64,000 bases of DNA from Microbispora sp. NBC_01189 (GCF_036010665.1 NZ_CP108581.1:5575501-5639500); one strand, 5' to 3'; counted from the stretch's first letter, positions 1-9,599 are shown. The notes: generated by a model from the letters alone, not told the origin. Made by a program: numbers and translations.

Positions 1-981
1 GAAGGGCAGGCGCACCGCCGCGTGCGGCAGGCGGCCGACCCAGTCCCCGGTGCCTCGGGCGGCCCAGACGGCGGCACGGGTGCCCATCGCCGCGGCGTCG
101 TCCACCCCGGCGCCGGGGCTGCCGTAGAGGATGACGTCCGCGACGTCCAGGCCGTGCGCGGCCTGGCCGCACACCACGCCGCCGTACGAGTGACACGGCA
201 GGCTGACGCGAGCGGCGGGCTTGAGCCCGACCAGGTCCCGTACGAAGGCGCGCAGGGCGGGGGCGGCCTCGTCGGCGCGGCCGGGGGTCGCCGCCGCGAG
301 GCTCACCGTGCTCGGCGTCCGGTACCCGAGCCAGGCGACGACGGCTCCCCGGCCCCCGAGCGCCCGCTGCAGCCGCATCGAGCCGCCCCGCAGCAGTCCG
401 TACGTGTCGAGGCCGGTGCCGGATCCGGGGACGATCACCGCGATCCGGTCGGCCCCGGCCAGGTCGCCGAACACCTCGGCGGCCCGTCCGCCGTCCCGGC
501 CGTCGAAGGACAGGAAGTGCCGCGCGGGATCGGCCATGGCCCGCAGTATGGCGGCCCGCCACGGGTGGCCCCGCGCCGCCGCGGCCCGCATGGCCGCCTC
601 GATCGCGCCGCGGACGGCGGCGTACCGGTCCGCCAGAGCGGTGGGGTTCGCGGCCCGCAGCGGGGGCAGGGGCGGCGGTACGGGCGCGGGGACCGCCTCG
701 GGACGCGCCGCGCCGATCACCGGGACGGCCAGCGAGGCGGTGACGAGCGCGGCCAGCAGCCTCCGGCGTCGCCGGGCCGGGCCTGGGCGGCTCCGGCCCA
801 GACGGCTCCGGGTCAGCGGGCTCTGGGTGAGCGGGCTCTGGGTCAGCGGGCTCTGGGCCGGGCCGTGGCGGAGGAAGGCGAGAGAGACGCGTCCTATGTC
901 CCTGCCGCCGGGCGGGAGGGCGAGCGACGGCGGTATCCGGTCAGGGGCCGGCGGTCGTGGGGAGTCGATCACCCGGTTCAC
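1..981 (-). CDS. DUF1023-family alpha/beta hydrolase, 3' end outside window
   Basis: Read on the minus strand, the frame stays open to the window edge, so the C-terminus is missing. A basic stretch followed by a hydrophobic segment (about 780-720) looks like a signal or membrane anchor. The core carries IAVIVPGSGTGLDTYG and later VSLPCHSYGGVV, whose Ser is the presumed nucleophile; this pairing is typical of actinobacterial DUF1023 alpha/beta hydrolases (substrate unknown). The start is uncertain: GTG at 981 or 972 are the furthest candidates. Between start and core lies low-complexity sequence with three copies of QSPLT, so the true start could be later. It is divergent from the kinase gene, with a 9-bp-arm palindrome between them. 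Confidence 0.75.
   Translation of the reverse strand, partial: MNRVIDSPRPPAPDRIPPSLALPPGGRDIGRVSLAFLRHGPAQSPLTQSPLTQSPLTRSRLGRSRPGPARRRRRLLAALVTASLAVPVIGAARPEAVPAPVPPPLPPLRAANPTALADRYAAVRGAIEAAMRAAAARGHPWRAAILRAMADPARHFLSFDGRDGGRAAEVFGDLAGADRIAVIVPGSGTGLDTYGLLRGGSMRLQRALGGRGAVVAWLGYRTPSTVSLAAATPGRADEAAPALRAFVRDLVGLKPAARVSLPCHSYGGVVCGQAAHGLDVADVILYGSPGAGVDDAAAMGTRAAVWAARGTGDWVGRLPHAAVRLPF
811..855. repeat. 15-bp tandem repeat, three copies
   Basis: Three adjacent 15-bp units (811-825, 826-840, 841-855) differ at one base. On the minus strand they encode QSPLT three times in the N-terminal low-complexity part of the hydrolase. The unit length is a multiple of three, so expansion keeps the frame. 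Confidence 0.9.
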
Positions 982-1042
982 GGTGGCGTGGGGCGCGTAC
1001 GCACCGCATCGGACCTTCAGCGACATTCGCCTCGGTGCCGGT

Positions 1043-1068
1043 CGACCAGGGTTGTAGACCCCTGGTCG
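1043..1068. promoter_or_regulatory. Candidate operator, perfect 9-bp inverted repeat
   Basis: CGACCAGGG at 1043-1051 pairs exactly with CCCTGGTCG at 1060-1068 across an 8-nt spacer. It lies in the divergent gap between the hydrolase and the two-component genes, about 25 bp before the kinase -10 box. A dimeric regulator, perhaps the neighbouring LuxR-type response regulator, is the likely binder; that is inference. Confidence 0.5.
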
Positions 1069-1092
1069 GATGCCGGGCCGAGGGCCGGCGGT

Positions 1093-1098
1093 TACGCT
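1093..1098 (+). promoter_or_regulatory. -10 box for leaderless start at ATG 1105
   Basis: TACGCT sits 6 nt before ATG 1105, the spacing expected for leaderless transcription in actinobacteria. No Shine-Dalgarno is present. This supports 1105 as the ancestral kinase start. Confidence 0.5.
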
Positions 1099-1104
1099 CT
1101 GATC

Positions 1105-2373
1105 ATGCAGGTCACCTCCCCCAGCCCGCTGCTGAGGCGGCTGCCGCCCGGTGGCTGGGTGGTCCTCGCCTGATGCGGGGGCGTGGCGTTCACGTTCCTG
1201 CTGCGGCTTCGGCTGCCCGGCGAGTGGTACCCCGCCGCGAGGCCGGGGGCGCTGTTCTTCCGCTGGGACGGCCTGAGGTTCTTCGGAGTGGGCACCGCCC
1301 TGGCATCGGCGGGTGCCGCTCTGCTGCGCCGCAGGCCGCTGGCCGCCCTGGTCCTGCTGCTCGCCGCGTCCGTCGCCGGGACGACGCCCCTGGGTGTGGC
1401 GGAGATTCCGCTGCCCCAGTTCCTCGCGGCCGAGGTCGCGGTGTTCTTCATCGCCACCGGACGGCCGCGCGCGACCGGCGTCGTCGCCGTCCTCATGGCC
1501 CTCGCCGTGCTGGGCGGCTATCTGGCGGTCCGGCTGCTGTCCGGGTGGCCGATCACGGCGTCGTCCGAGACGGGCGTGGCCCTGACGACCGTCATCGCCT
1601 GGCTGCTCGGCAACTGGATGCGTGAGTCGCGTGAACACGCCGAGGAGCTGCGCGCCCGCGCGGCGACCCAGGCGGTCACCGACGAGCGGCTCAGGATCGC
1701 CCGTGAGCTGCACGACATGGTCGCCCACACCATCGGCGTCATCGCGCTCCAGGCCGGCGCCGCGCGGCGGGTCATCGACACCCGGCCGGAGCGGGCACGG
1801 GACGCGCTCGGGGAGATCGAGACGGCCGGCCGCCAGACCCTGTCCGGGCTGCGACGGATGCTCGGCGCGCTGCGGAGCCCCGAGCCGGGACGTCCACCGC
1901 GGCCGGCACCCCGGGAACCGGGGCCGGATCCGGCGTCCCTGAGAGCGTCTCCAGAACCGTCCCTGGAACCGGTGTCCCCGGATGCGGGGCTGGGCCTGGC
2001 CGACGTCGAGCGGCTGGCCGCGCGGACGACGGACGCCGGGATACGCGTCGACGTGCACTGGCGGGGTGAGCGGCGTCCGCTGCCGCCGGAGATCGACATG
2101 TCGGCCTACCGCGTCGTCCAGGAGGCCGTCACCAACGTGGTGCGTCACGCCGGTACGACGTCCTGCCGGGTGTCGATCGACTACCGGGACGACGAGGTGC
2201 GCGTCGAGGTTCTCGACGACGGGCGGGGCGGCGGCAGTTTGGGGGCCGGTTACGGCCTGGTCGGGATGCGCGAGCGGGTCGGGCTACTGCGTGGGTCCTT
2301 CTCGGCAGGACCCCGTCCCGGGGGAGGCTTCCGGGTCGAGGCCCGGCTGCCGGTCTCCGCGGCGGTCCCGTGA
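1105..2373 (+). pseudogene. DesK-like sensor histidine kinase with in-frame TGA at codon 23
   Basis: From ATG 1105 the frame runs to TGA 1171-1173 and continues in the same frame as a full kinase to 2373. The hydrophobic stretch WVVLA-stop-CGGVAFTF straddles the stop, so the codon was probably TGG. Without readthrough, the only usable start is about GTG 1183 (396 aa), which loses the first half of transmembrane helix 1. The rest is intact: several membrane segments, the HisKA_3 motif RELHDMVAHTIG (His at 1711-1713), an N-box region VVQEAVTNVVRHAG and the ATP lid DDGRGGG/GLVGMRERV. It overlaps the response regulator by GTGA. It could be a nonsense allele, a sequencing error, or a gene that has shifted to a GTG start. 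Confidence 0.75.
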
Positions 2374-3023
2374 CCGTCCGCGTGCTGCTCGCCGACGACC
2401 AGCCGCTGATCCGCGCCGCCCTGCAGATGGTCATCGCCGACGCGCCCGGTCTCGACCTCGTCGGAGAGGCCGGCACCGGCGCGGAGGCGGTGCGAATGGC
2501 GCGGGAGGTCGGGCCCGACGTCGTGGTGATGGACATCCGCATGCCGGAGATGGACGGCATCGAGGCCACCCGCCTGATCACCGCGGGCTGCGGGGCCCAT
2601 GTCCTCGTCCTGACGACGTTCGACGACGACGAGCACGTCTACGGGGCGCTTCGTGCGGGGGCGTCCGGGTTCCTGGTCAAGGACATGGCCCTGGACGACA
2701 TCCTCGCCGCGATCCGGGTCGTCGCCGCGGGCGACGCCCTGATCGCCCCGCGCGTGACCCGCCGGTTGATCGAGGAGTTCGCCGAGCGGCCCGCGCCCGG
2801 CCCGCGGCCCCGCCACGTCGCGGGGCTCACCGAGCGGGAGACCGAGGTGCTGACCCTCGTCGGACGCGGACTGTCCAACGCCGAGATCGCCGCCGAGCTG
2901 TTCATCAGCCCCGCGACCGTCAAGACGTACGTGACGCGGCTGCTGGCCAAGCTCGACGCCCGCGACCGCGTGCGGCTCGTCATCATCGCCTACGAGACGG
3001 GCCTCGTGTCACCCCCCGCGTGA
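2370..3023 (+). CDS. NarL/LuxR-family response regulator
   Basis: A 217-aa regulator with a receiver domain (acidic DD near residue 9, phospho-acceptor Asp55 in VVMDIRMPEMDG, conserved Lys in FLVKDMAL) and a C-terminal LuxR HTH (LTERETEVLTLVGRGLSNAEIA). It starts at GTG overlapping the kinase stop, so the two are translationally coupled and form a DesK/DesR-like pair. Target genes are unknown; the palindrome upstream of the operon is a candidate binding site. Confidence 0.9.
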   Translation: MTVRVLLADDQPLIRAALQMVIADAPGLDLVGEAGTGAEAVRMAREVGPDVVVMDIRMPEMDGIEATRLITAGCGAHVLVLTTFDDDEHVYGALRAGASGFLVKDMALDDILAAIRVVAAGDALIAPRVTRRLIEEFAERPAPGPRPRHVAGLTERETEVLTLVGRGLSNAEIAAELFISPATVKTYVTRLLAKLDARDRVRLVIIAYETGLVSPPA

Positions 3024-3082
3024 GCACGAGAGCGCGAAGCGGGAAACACCGAGCGCCCCGATGAGCGGAGCGGGAAACACGA

Positions 3083-3117
3083 CGGCCCGGCGGGGGAGTG
3101 GTTCCCCCTGCCGGGCC
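3083..3117. terminator. GC-rich hairpin between convergent genes
   Basis: CGGCCCGGC and GCCGGGCCG form the base of a long stem with a GGGGGA/TCCCCC upper stem, a one-base bulge and a short loop. It lies between the response regulator (ends 3023) and qcrB (ends 3156), so it probably terminates both. Confidence 0.65.
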
Positions 3118-3155
3118 GCTGCGCGCCGGTCAGGTCGTGCCGGTCAGGTTGTGCG

Positions 3156-4790
3156 TCAGTGGAGTTCCTTGTGCTCGCCGGCGCCGACGGCGGCGTGCTC
3201 CTCCTCGTGGTGGCCGTTGTGGTGGCCGTCGGTCAGCGGGACGCGGTCGGTGCCGTACGCCTCGCTCATCCTGGTCCGGAGCCGGCCGATCGCGCTGCGG
3301 GCGCCCTTGGGCGGGATGCCGTCGCCGTCCGCAGAGCCCGTCAGGACCGGGATCTCCTTCTTGCCGCGGATGTGCTCGGCGATGTCCTCCGCCGGCGGCG
3401 TGTGGACCTCGATGTACTGGCCGTTCGGCATCCGCTTGATGACCCCGGACTCCACGCCGTGCGACAGCACCTCGGCGTCCTTGCGCTGGAGGCCGATGCA
3501 GGTCCGGTAGGTGATCCAGTACGCGATCGCCGGGCCGATGAAGACGGCGAACCGTCCGACCCAGGTGGTCGTGTAGAGGTCGATGTGGAAGGTCGACGAG
3601 ATCTCGTCGTTGGCGCCGAGCAGCCACAGGATTCCGTAGAACGTGATGGCCGAGATGCCGATCGAGGTGCGGTGCGGGTTGTTGCGCGGCCGGTCGCACA
3701 CGTGGTGCTCGCGCCGGTCGCCCGTGACCCACTGCTCCAGGAACGGATACAGCGCCAGGCCCGTCATGATGATGCCCATCGGCACCAGGGCCGGGATCAG
3801 CACGCTCAGCGTCACCGTGTGGTCGAGGAAGTTGATCTCCCACGACGGCATGATGCGGAGCGCGCCCTCCAGGAAGCCCATGTACCAGTCGGGCTGGGAG
3901 CCGGCCGAGATGTTCGCCGGGTTGTACGGCCCGAACAGCCAGATCGGGTTGATCTGGGCGAACGTGCCGAGCAGGGCGATGACCCCGAACGTGAACAGGA
4001 AGAACGCGCCCGACTTGGCCATGAAGGCCGGGTAGAACGGCGCGCCCACGACGTTCTTCTCGGTCCGCGCCTTGCCCGGCATCTGCGTGTGCTTCTGCAC
4101 CCACATCAGGATCATGTGGGCCGAGATCAGCGCGAGCAGGATGCCCGGGATCAGCAGGATGTGGATCGTGTAGAACCGCGGGATGACGTCGTGGCCCGGG
4201 TACTCCCCGCCGAACAGGAAGAACGAGACGTAGGTGCCGACGATCGGGATCGACTGCGCGACGCCCTGGGTGATCCGCAGGCCCGCGCCGGAGAGCAGGT
4301 CGTCGGGCAGGGAGTAGCCGGTGAGGCCCTCCAGCAGCGCCAGCGTGAGCAGGCCGACGCCGATGAGCCAGTTGAGCTCACGCGGCTTGCGGTAGGCGCC
4401 GGTGAAGAAGATGCGCAGCGCGTGCACCGTCATGCCGGCGACGAACAGCAGCGCCGCCCAGTGGTGCATCTGCCGCATCAGCAGGCCGCCGCGGACGTCG
4501 AAGCTGATGTGCAGGGTCGAGGCGTACGCCTCCGACATGCGGACGTCGTACAGCGGGGCGTAGTTCCCCAGGTAGTTGACCTCGCCCATGCTCGGCTTGA
4601 ACCAGAACGTCAGGAACGTGCCGGTCAGCAGCAGGATGACGAAGGAGTAGAGCGCGATCTCCCCCAGAAGGAACGACCAGTGGTCGGGGAAGACCTTGCG
4701 CAGGTTGCGCTTGAGGAAGTTCCCCGCTCCCAGCCGGTCGTCGAGGAACGTCGACGGGCCCGTGATGGCCTTCGGAGGAGCGTTCATCAC
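3156..4790 (-). CDS. qcrB: Cytochrome bc1 complex cytochrome b subunit
   Basis: A 544-aa membrane protein of menaquinol:cytochrome c oxidoreductase (complex III), which in actinobacteria forms a supercomplex with the aa3 oxidase. Multiple transmembrane helices are evident; haem-ligand histidines lie in MRQMHHWAALLF / MTVHALRIF and in FYTIHILL / LISAHMI. The Qo-site tetrad reads PDWY (QPDWYMGFLEG), the form common in actinobacteria in place of PEWY. The long hydrophilic C-terminal tail after about residue 400 is also usual for this phylum. ATG at 4790 overlaps the qcrA stop by 4 nt. It is the last gene of ctaE-qcrC-qcrA-qcrB. Confidence 0.96.
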   Translation of the reverse strand: MMNAPPKAITGPSTFLDDRLGAGNFLKRNLRKVFPDHWSFLLGEIALYSFVILLLTGTFLTFWFKPSMGEVNYLGNYAPLYDVRMSEAYASTLHISFDVRGGLLMRQMHHWAALLFVAGMTVHALRIFFTGAYRKPRELNWLIGVGLLTLALLEGLTGYSLPDDLLSGAGLRITQGVAQSIPIVGTYVSFFLFGGEYPGHDVIPRFYTIHILLIPGILLALISAHMILMWVQKHTQMPGKARTEKNVVGAPFYPAFMAKSGAFFLFTFGVIALLGTFAQINPIWLFGPYNPANISAGSQPDWYMGFLEGALRIMPSWEINFLDHTVTLSVLIPALVPMGIIMTGLALYPFLEQWVTGDRREHHVCDRPRNNPHRTSIGISAITFYGILWLLGANDEISSTFHIDLYTTTWVGRFAVFIGPAIAYWITYRTCIGLQRKDAEVLSHGVESGVIKRMPNGQYIEVHTPPAEDIAEHIRGKKEIPVLTGSADGDGIPPKGARSAIGRLRTRMSEAYGTDRVPLTDGHHNGHHEEEHAAVGAGEHKELH

Positions 4791-5863
4791 GCCTTCTCCC
4801 TTACTTCAGCTTCGGCGTCGCCGCGCTCCCAGAAGCTGGGGCCGACGGGGACCTTGAAGTCGGACTTCGCGACGAGGTACCCCTCCTCGTCGATGCCGAG
4901 GGGCAGCTGCGGCAGCGGCCGGGCCGCGGGACCGAAGATGACCTTCGCGCCGTCGGCCGCGTCGAAGGTCGACTGGTGGCACGGGCAGAGGATGTGGTGC
5001 GTCGTCTGCTCGTACAGCGCGGCGGGGCAGCCCACGTGGGTGCAGATCTTGGAGTAGGCGACGATGCCGTCGATGGTCCAGTTCTTGTTCGTGCCGGACT
5101 TGATCTCCTCCGGGCGGAACTTGAGCAGGATCAGGGTCGCCTTGGCCAGCGCGTTCAGGTCCTCCTCGTAGCCCTCGGGGACCACGGAGAGGATGCCGCC
5201 GGGCGAGTTGAAGTCGGCGGCGCGGATCGGCTGGCCGGTGCCCTCGACGACGAGCCGGCGCGGCTTGCCGCCCTTCATGGGCTCTCCCCAGACGGTGTGC
5301 CGCAGCGAGGTCCCCGGCAGCGGGCCGAGGTCCTTCAGCAGCACCAGCGGGGCGAGGCCGAGCGGCGCCGCGGCCAGCAGCAGCGTGCGGCGCAGCAGCC
5401 TGTGCTTGACGAAGCCGCTCTCGTCCGCGCCCTGGAGGAAGGTCTCCTTGACGTACTCGCGCGTGTCCCCGTCGGAGGCCATCAGGTGGCGCTCCTGGAC
5501 CAGGTTGTACTTCGGCATGATCTGCCGCACCCACACCGTGACCCCCGCGCCCAGCGAGAGCAGGGCCAGCGCCAGGGTGCCGCCGAGCGCGTAGTTCGAC
5601 GCGGCCGTCTTGTCGATCGTGCCGACCTGGAAGATCACGTACGCGGCGATGAAGGCCGCGCCCGCCAGGAAGGTGATCAGGAAGAGGAACGCGACCATGC
5701 GCTCCGCCTTGCGGACCTTGACCGGGTCCTGCGGGATCACGCCCTCGACGCCCGCGGGCACGTGGATCGGGTCGTGCTCCTCGATGGGCGCGTCGGCGGG
5801 CGGGGTGCCGATGACGCGCGCCGGCACCCGGCCGCTCTCGGGATACTCGTTCTGCTCTGTCAT
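4787..5863 (-). CDS. qcrA: Cytochrome bc1 complex Rieske iron-sulfur subunit
   Basis: 358 aa. The Rieske 2Fe-2S ligands are in CTHVGC and CPCHQS near residues 285-310, followed by the conserved GPAARPLPQLPL. Three predicted membrane helices precede it, the actinobacterial architecture, instead of the single helix of mitochondrial Rieske proteins. ATG 5863 ([10 protein letters not shown]) is chosen because it overlaps the qcrC stop as ATGA; the frame is open to 5935 but that part overlaps qcrC. Confidence 0.95.
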   Translation of the reverse strand: MTEQNEYPESGRVPARVIGTPPADAPIEEHDPIHVPAGVEGVIPQDPVKVRKAERMVAFLFLITFLAGAAFIAAYVIFQVGTIDKTAASNYALGGTLALALLSLGAGVTVWVRQIMPKYNLVQERHLMASDGDTREYVKETFLQGADESGFVKHRLLRRTLLLAAAPLGLAPLVLLKDLGPLPGTSLRHTVWGEPMKGGKPRRLVVEGTGQPIRAADFNSPGGILSVVPEGYEEDLNALAKATLILLKFRPEEIKSGTNKNWTIDGIVAYSKICTHVGCPAALYEQTTHHILCPCHQSTFDAADGAKVIFGPAARPLPQLPLGIDEEGYLVAKSDFKVPVGPSFWERGDAEAEVREKA

Positions 5864-6693
5864 GCCTGCGCCCGTCGCTTCTTCGCGGTGATCCAGATGG
5901 AGGCCAGGACCAGGAGGCTGAGACCCACGACCCACGCCACGAGGCCCTCGGTGACCGGGCCGATGCGGCCCAGGCCCGACCCGCCCGGGTCGACCTGCGA
6001 CCTGACGTGGGTGATGTAGGCGATCATGTCACGCTTCTGCTCCGGCGTGATCGTGGAGTCGTTGAACACCGGCATCGCCTGCGGGCCGGTGACCATCGCC
6101 TCGTAGATCTGCGTCGGCGTCGCCGGGTTCAGCGACGGGGCGTACTTGCCGTAGGTCAGCGCGCCGCCCGCGCCCACGAAGTTGTGGCACTGGATGCAGT
6201 TGGCCCGGAACAGCTCACCGCCCTTGGCGGGGTCGCCCAGCGCGGGGTTCACCTGCTCCTCGGCCGGCCGCGCCGGACCGCCGCCCAGCGACTGGACGTA
6301 CGCCGAGAGCTGGTCGACCGCCTGGTCGGTGGCCCATTCGGGCCTGGGCTTGCGCGGAGCCTGGGGACCCGCGTCGGCGGCCGGCATGCGGCCGCTGCTC
6401 ACCTGGAAGTCCACGGCGGCCGCACCGACGCCGATGAGCGTCGGGGCCTTGCTGGTGCCCTCGGCGTTCAGGCCATGGCAGCTCGCGCAGTGCGCGACGA
6501 AGAGGCTCTTGCCCTCCGCCGCGTCGTCGGCCTTGCCGGACGCGATCGCGGCGTCGGCGGTGCTGCCGTTCGGCGCGGCGAGCGCGTACCCGCCGCCGAG
6601 CAGGCCCAGCGCGAGCGCCACGACGGCGACTCGCGCGAGGGGATGGCGCCGTCGGGCGGTGATGGAGTTCACCGAAATCCCCGTTCCGATCAT
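5860..6693 (-). CDS. qcrC: Dihaem cytochrome c subunit of bc1 complex
   Basis: 277 aa. An N-terminal hydrophobic segment ([18 protein letters not shown]) anchors or exports the protein. Two CXXCH haem-c motifs, CASCHG and CIQCHN, mark tandem cytochrome c domains on the outer face, and a C-terminal helix ([16 protein letters not shown]) anchors it. In actinobacteria this subunit replaces a soluble cytochrome c and passes electrons straight to the aa3 oxidase. The start overlaps the ctaE stop. Confidence 0.95.
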   Translation of the reverse strand: MIGTGISVNSITARRRHPLARVAVVALALGLLGGGYALAAPNGSTADAAIASGKADDAAEGKSLFVAHCASCHGLNAEGTSKAPTLIGVGAAAVDFQVSSGRMPAADAGPQAPRKPRPEWATDQAVDQLSAYVQSLGGGPARPAEEQVNPALGDPAKGGELFRANCIQCHNFVGAGGALTYGKYAPSLNPATPTQIYEAMVTGPQAMPVFNDSTITPEQKRDMIAYITHVRSQVDPGGSGLGRIGPVTEGLVAWVVGLSLLVLASIWITAKKRRAQA

Positions 6694-7307
6694 TTGATGA
6701 TGTAGATGGTCGCGAAAAGGCCGATCCAGACCACGTCGACGAAGTGCCAGTAGTAGGACACGACGATCGCGCTGGTCTGCTGCTCATACGTCAAGCGCTT
6801 CGCGGCGTACGTGCGTCCCAGGATGAACAGGAACGCGATCAGACCACCCGTCACGTGCAGACCGTGGAAGCCCGTGGTCAGGAAGAACACCGAGTCGTAC
6901 GGGGAGTGCGAGAGGACGTGACCCTCGCGCGCCAGGTTCCCGTACTCGTAAAGCTGACCGCCGACGAAGAAGGCGCCCATCAGGAAGCTTACGACATACC
7001 AGAAACGCAGCTTCTTGACCTGGCCTCTTTCCACAGCCCAGACGCCCAGCTGGCACGTGACACTCGACAGGACCAGAACGGTCGTGTTGAAGGTCGCGAA
7101 CGGGACTTCGAGGTGCGCCTCGGGCCAGTGCGTGCCCTGGCCGAGGCTGACCGACCGGATGGTGAAGTACATCGCGAACAGCGCCGCGAAGAACATGAGC
7201 TCAGAGGACAACCACACGATGGTGCCCACCTGGACCAGGTTCGGCCGGCTGGACCCGTGCGGTCTCGTCGTCGTAGTAATTGCGGATGCTGTCGCCACGC
7301 CCAGCAT
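6690..7307 (-). CDS. ctaE: Cytochrome c oxidase subunit III
   Basis: 205 aa with five or so hydrophobic helices; [26 protein letters not shown] and the C-terminal [15 protein letters not shown] are hallmarks of subunit III. It belongs to the aa3 terminal oxidase and heads the complex III genes. ATG 7307 ([10 protein letters not shown]) is preferred over the in-frame start at 7385 because it has GGAGAG upstream and gives the usual family length of about 200 aa. Confidence 0.94.
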   Translation of the reverse strand: MLGVATASAITTTTRPHGSSRPNLVQVGTIVWLSSELMFFAALFAMYFTIRSVSLGQGTHWPEAHLEVPFATFNTTVLVLSSVTCQLGVWAVERGQVKKLRFWYVVSFLMGAFFVGGQLYEYGNLAREGHVLSHSPYDSVFFLTTGFHGLHVTGGLIAFLFILGRTYAAKRLTYEQQTSAIVVSYYWHFVDVVWIGLFATIYIIK

Positions 7308-7470
7308 TATTGCGGCTCTCCAGGTCGGGTCGCCCCACGACCCCCCGCTAGGGTCCGTCCGCGCCCTCGGAAGCGGGCATGCCACGGCGGGAGCCCCGGG
7401 GCTGCGAGCCTGGCATCCGCGCCGGTAGCATCACGATGACCATACCCCGCGATTCGACAGTGAGCGTGTA

Positions 7471-7866
7471 ATGAGGGTTCTCGTCTACAGCGACGACGCA
7501 GGCACCCGGGAGAAGGTGCGGCTGGCCATCGGACGGCGCCCCGCCGCTGACGTGCCCCTCGTCGAGATCGTCGAGTGCGCGACCCAGCCGGCCGTGCTCA
7601 GGCAGCTCGACTCCGGCGAGATCGGCGTGGCCGTGCTCGACGGCGAGGCGGTGCCGGCCGGCGGCATGGGAGTGAGCCGCCAGGCCAAGGACGAGGTGCA
7701 CGACTGCCCGCCGATCCTGCTGCTCATCGCCCGCAGGGACGACCGCTGGCTGGCCAACTGGTCCCGCGCCGACGCGGTGGTCGCGCACCCGCTCGACCCC
7801 GTCGTGCTCGCGGAGGCGGTCGCCGGCCTCATGCGGCGCCGCCTGAGCGTCACCCGGGCGCACTGA
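7471..7866 (+). CDS. Stand-alone atypical receiver-like protein
   Basis: 131 aa. The N-terminus MRVLVYSDDAGTREKV resembles a response-regulator receiver with the acidic pair, VAVLDGEAV sits where the phospho-acceptor strand would be, and the final helix-loop HPLDPVVLAEAVAGL resembles receiver alpha-5. The conserved Lys is not evident and no output domain follows, so it may be a degenerate receiver. It sits between the divergent respiratory operon and trpD. Function unknown. Confidence 0.7.
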   Translation: MRVLVYSDDAGTREKVRLAIGRRPAADVPLVEIVECATQPAVLRQLDSGEIGVAVLDGEAVPAGGMGVSRQAKDEVHDCPPILLLIARRDDRWLANWSRADAVVAHPLDPVVLAEAVAGLMRRRLSVTRAH

Positions 7867-7970
7867 CCTGCTCTTCCGGCGTTTCAGCCAGGGTCTTGCC
7901 GCGACTTTCACCCGGCGCCCTCTACGACCTGGCATCTCCGACCTGACCTCGACATATCGCGGAGCCCACG

Positions 7971-9023
7971 ATGGACACGCGCACCACCTGGCCCTCGACG
8001 CTGAACGCCCTGCTCGCGGGGGAGAACCTGACGGCCGACGAGACGGCCTGGGTCATGGGGGAGATCATGTCGGGGGCGGCGACCCCGGCGCAGATCGCCG
8101 CCTTCGCCGTCGCGCTGCGGGCCAAGGGCGAGACGGTCGCCGAGGTGACCGGCCTCGTCCGCACCATGTTCGAGCTGGCCACCCCGCTCACGGTCGAGGG
8201 GCCGGTGCTCGACATCGTCGGCACGGGCGGCGACCGGGCGCACACGGTGAACGTCTCGACGATGGCGGCGATCGTCGCGGCCGCCGCCGGAGCGAGGGTC
8301 GTCAAGCACGGCAACCGCGCCGCCTCCTCGTTGTGCGGGGCGGCCGACGTGCTGGAACGCCTGGGTGTCGCGATCGATCTGGCGCCGCGGCTCACCGCCA
8401 GGGTGGCGGTGGAGGCGGGCATCGCCTTCTGCTTCGCGCCCCTCTACCACTCCGCGCTGCGGTTCACCGGCCCGCCGCGCAAGGAGATCGGCGTGCCGAC
8501 GGTCTTCAACTTCGTCGGGCCGCTGGCGAATCCCGCGCGCCCCGCCGCCCAGGCGATCGGCGTGTTCGACGCCCGGATGCTGCCGGTGATGGCCGGCGTG
8601 TTCGCCGAGCGCGGTGTCTCGGCGCTCGTGTTCCGGGGCGACGACGGCCTCGACGAACTGTCGACGGCCGCGCCGTCGACGGTCTTCGTCGTCCGGGAGG
8701 GCACCGCGACCCGGACCGTCTTCGACCCGGCCGACCTCGGCGTCCCCCGTTCCGAGCCGGCCGACCTGCGCGGCGGCGACGTGGACTTCAACGCCGCAGC
8801 GGTGCACGACCTGCTGCGCGGCAAGACCGGGCCCGTACGGGACGCCGTGCTGCTCAACGCGGCGGCCGGCCTGGTCGCGTACGACGGCCCCGGCGACGAC
8901 CTCGTCGCCGACCTGCGCGCGGCGTACGCCCGGGCGGTGGAGGCGGTCGACTCGGGCAGGGCGGCGCAGACCCTGGAGCGGTGGGTGGACCTGAGCCGCA
9001 CGCTCGGCTCCTCCGGCGCCTGA
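7971..9023 (+). CDS. trpD: Anthranilate phosphoribosyltransferase
   Basis: 350 aa, the usual family length. It catalyses anthranilate + PRPP to N-phosphoribosyl-anthranilate, the second step of tryptophan synthesis. GTGGD (PRPP loop) lies near residue 84 and KHGNRAASS near residue 110. It stands apart from other trp genes, next to ctaE/qcr, an arrangement also known in mycobacteria. GGAG lies 6-9 nt before ATG 7971. Confidence 0.96.
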   Translation: MDTRTTWPSTLNALLAGENLTADETAWVMGEIMSGAATPAQIAAFAVALRAKGETVAEVTGLVRTMFELATPLTVEGPVLDIVGTGGDRAHTVNVSTMAAIVAAAAGARVVKHGNRAASSLCGAADVLERLGVAIDLAPRLTARVAVEAGIAFCFAPLYHSALRFTGPPRKEIGVPTVFNFVGPLANPARPAAQAIGVFDARMLPVMAGVFAERGVSALVFRGDDGLDELSTAAPSTVFVVREGTATRTVFDPADLGVPRSEPADLRGGDVDFNAAAVHDLLRGKTGPVRDAVLLNAAAGLVAYDGPGDDLVADLRAAYARAVEAVDSGRAAQTLERWVDLSRTLGSSGA

Positions 9024-9164
9024 CCCGGCCGCCGGGGCTCACGGCACCTGGGAGCGTGCGGCGCTGTTCGGCCGCTCGGTGGCCGAGCATCCGCTGCCGG
9101 GCGGCTTCGAGGTCCGCGTCCGCCTCCTGCGCCCCACCTGACCGCGACGGCGGCCCGGGGAGGG

Positions 9165-9452
9165 TCAGTCGGCGTCGCTGAGGCCGATCGAGAAGGCCGC
9201 CTCCAGGTCGTGGCGGGAGTAGGTCCGGAAGGCGATGTGGGTCTCGGTGTGCCGCACGCCGGTCACCTTGTTGATGCGGCCCGGCACGACCTCGGCCACC
9301 TCGTCGTACCTGGCGACCCTGACCATGGCCAGCAGGTCGAACTCGCCGGTGATCGAATACACCTCGCTGACGCCGTCGACCTCGGCGATGGCCTCGGCGA
9401 CCTCGGGAATCCGGTCGACATCCGCCTTGATGTGGACGATCGCGGTGACCAT
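9165..9452 (-). CDS. Lrp/AsnC-type ligand-binding domain protein
   Basis: 95 aa, only the alpha-beta effector domain of Lrp/AsnC regulators (MVTAIVHIKADVDRIPEVAEAI, then ITGEFDLLAMVR and VTGVRHTETHIAF) with no DNA-binding HTH. Such stand-alone proteins form oligomers that bind amino acids. ATG 9452 is preferred over 9491 because AGGAGAGG precedes it. Convergent with trpD. Confidence 0.88.
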   Translation of the reverse strand: MVTAIVHIKADVDRIPEVAEAIAEVDGVSEVYSITGEFDLLAMVRVARYDEVAEVVPGRINKVTGVRHTETHIAFRTYSRHDLEAAFSIGLSDAD

Positions 9453-9599
9453 TCGGGCCTCTCCTGCTGTGTCGCGGCTTCGCTGTCGCACCCGACACTA
9501 GTGCCCCCGTCAGCGCCCTCTGTTTCCGGCCGGTACTGCGATGTCACCTGGCTGTGGCGCGGGCGGTGCCGCGCGCCGGGTCCTCTGGTGCGCGTGGGA

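Noticed and set aside
1168-1176. TGA-TGC as selenocysteine insertion
   Set aside because: The stop lies in a transmembrane helix of a histidine kinase, no selenoprotein family fits and no SECIS-like hairpin follows. A TGG to TGA change is simpler.
3159-5057. Long plus-strand frame opposite qcrB/qcrA
   Set aside because: Antisense shadow; composition is Arg/Asp/Val-rich without domain signals, and the opposite strand encodes clear bc1 subunits.
9024-9141. Possible coding remnant TWERAALFGRSVAEH to RVRLLRPT after trpD
   Set aside because: It reads as protein-like sequence in one frame but has no start codon or recognised family; too short to call.
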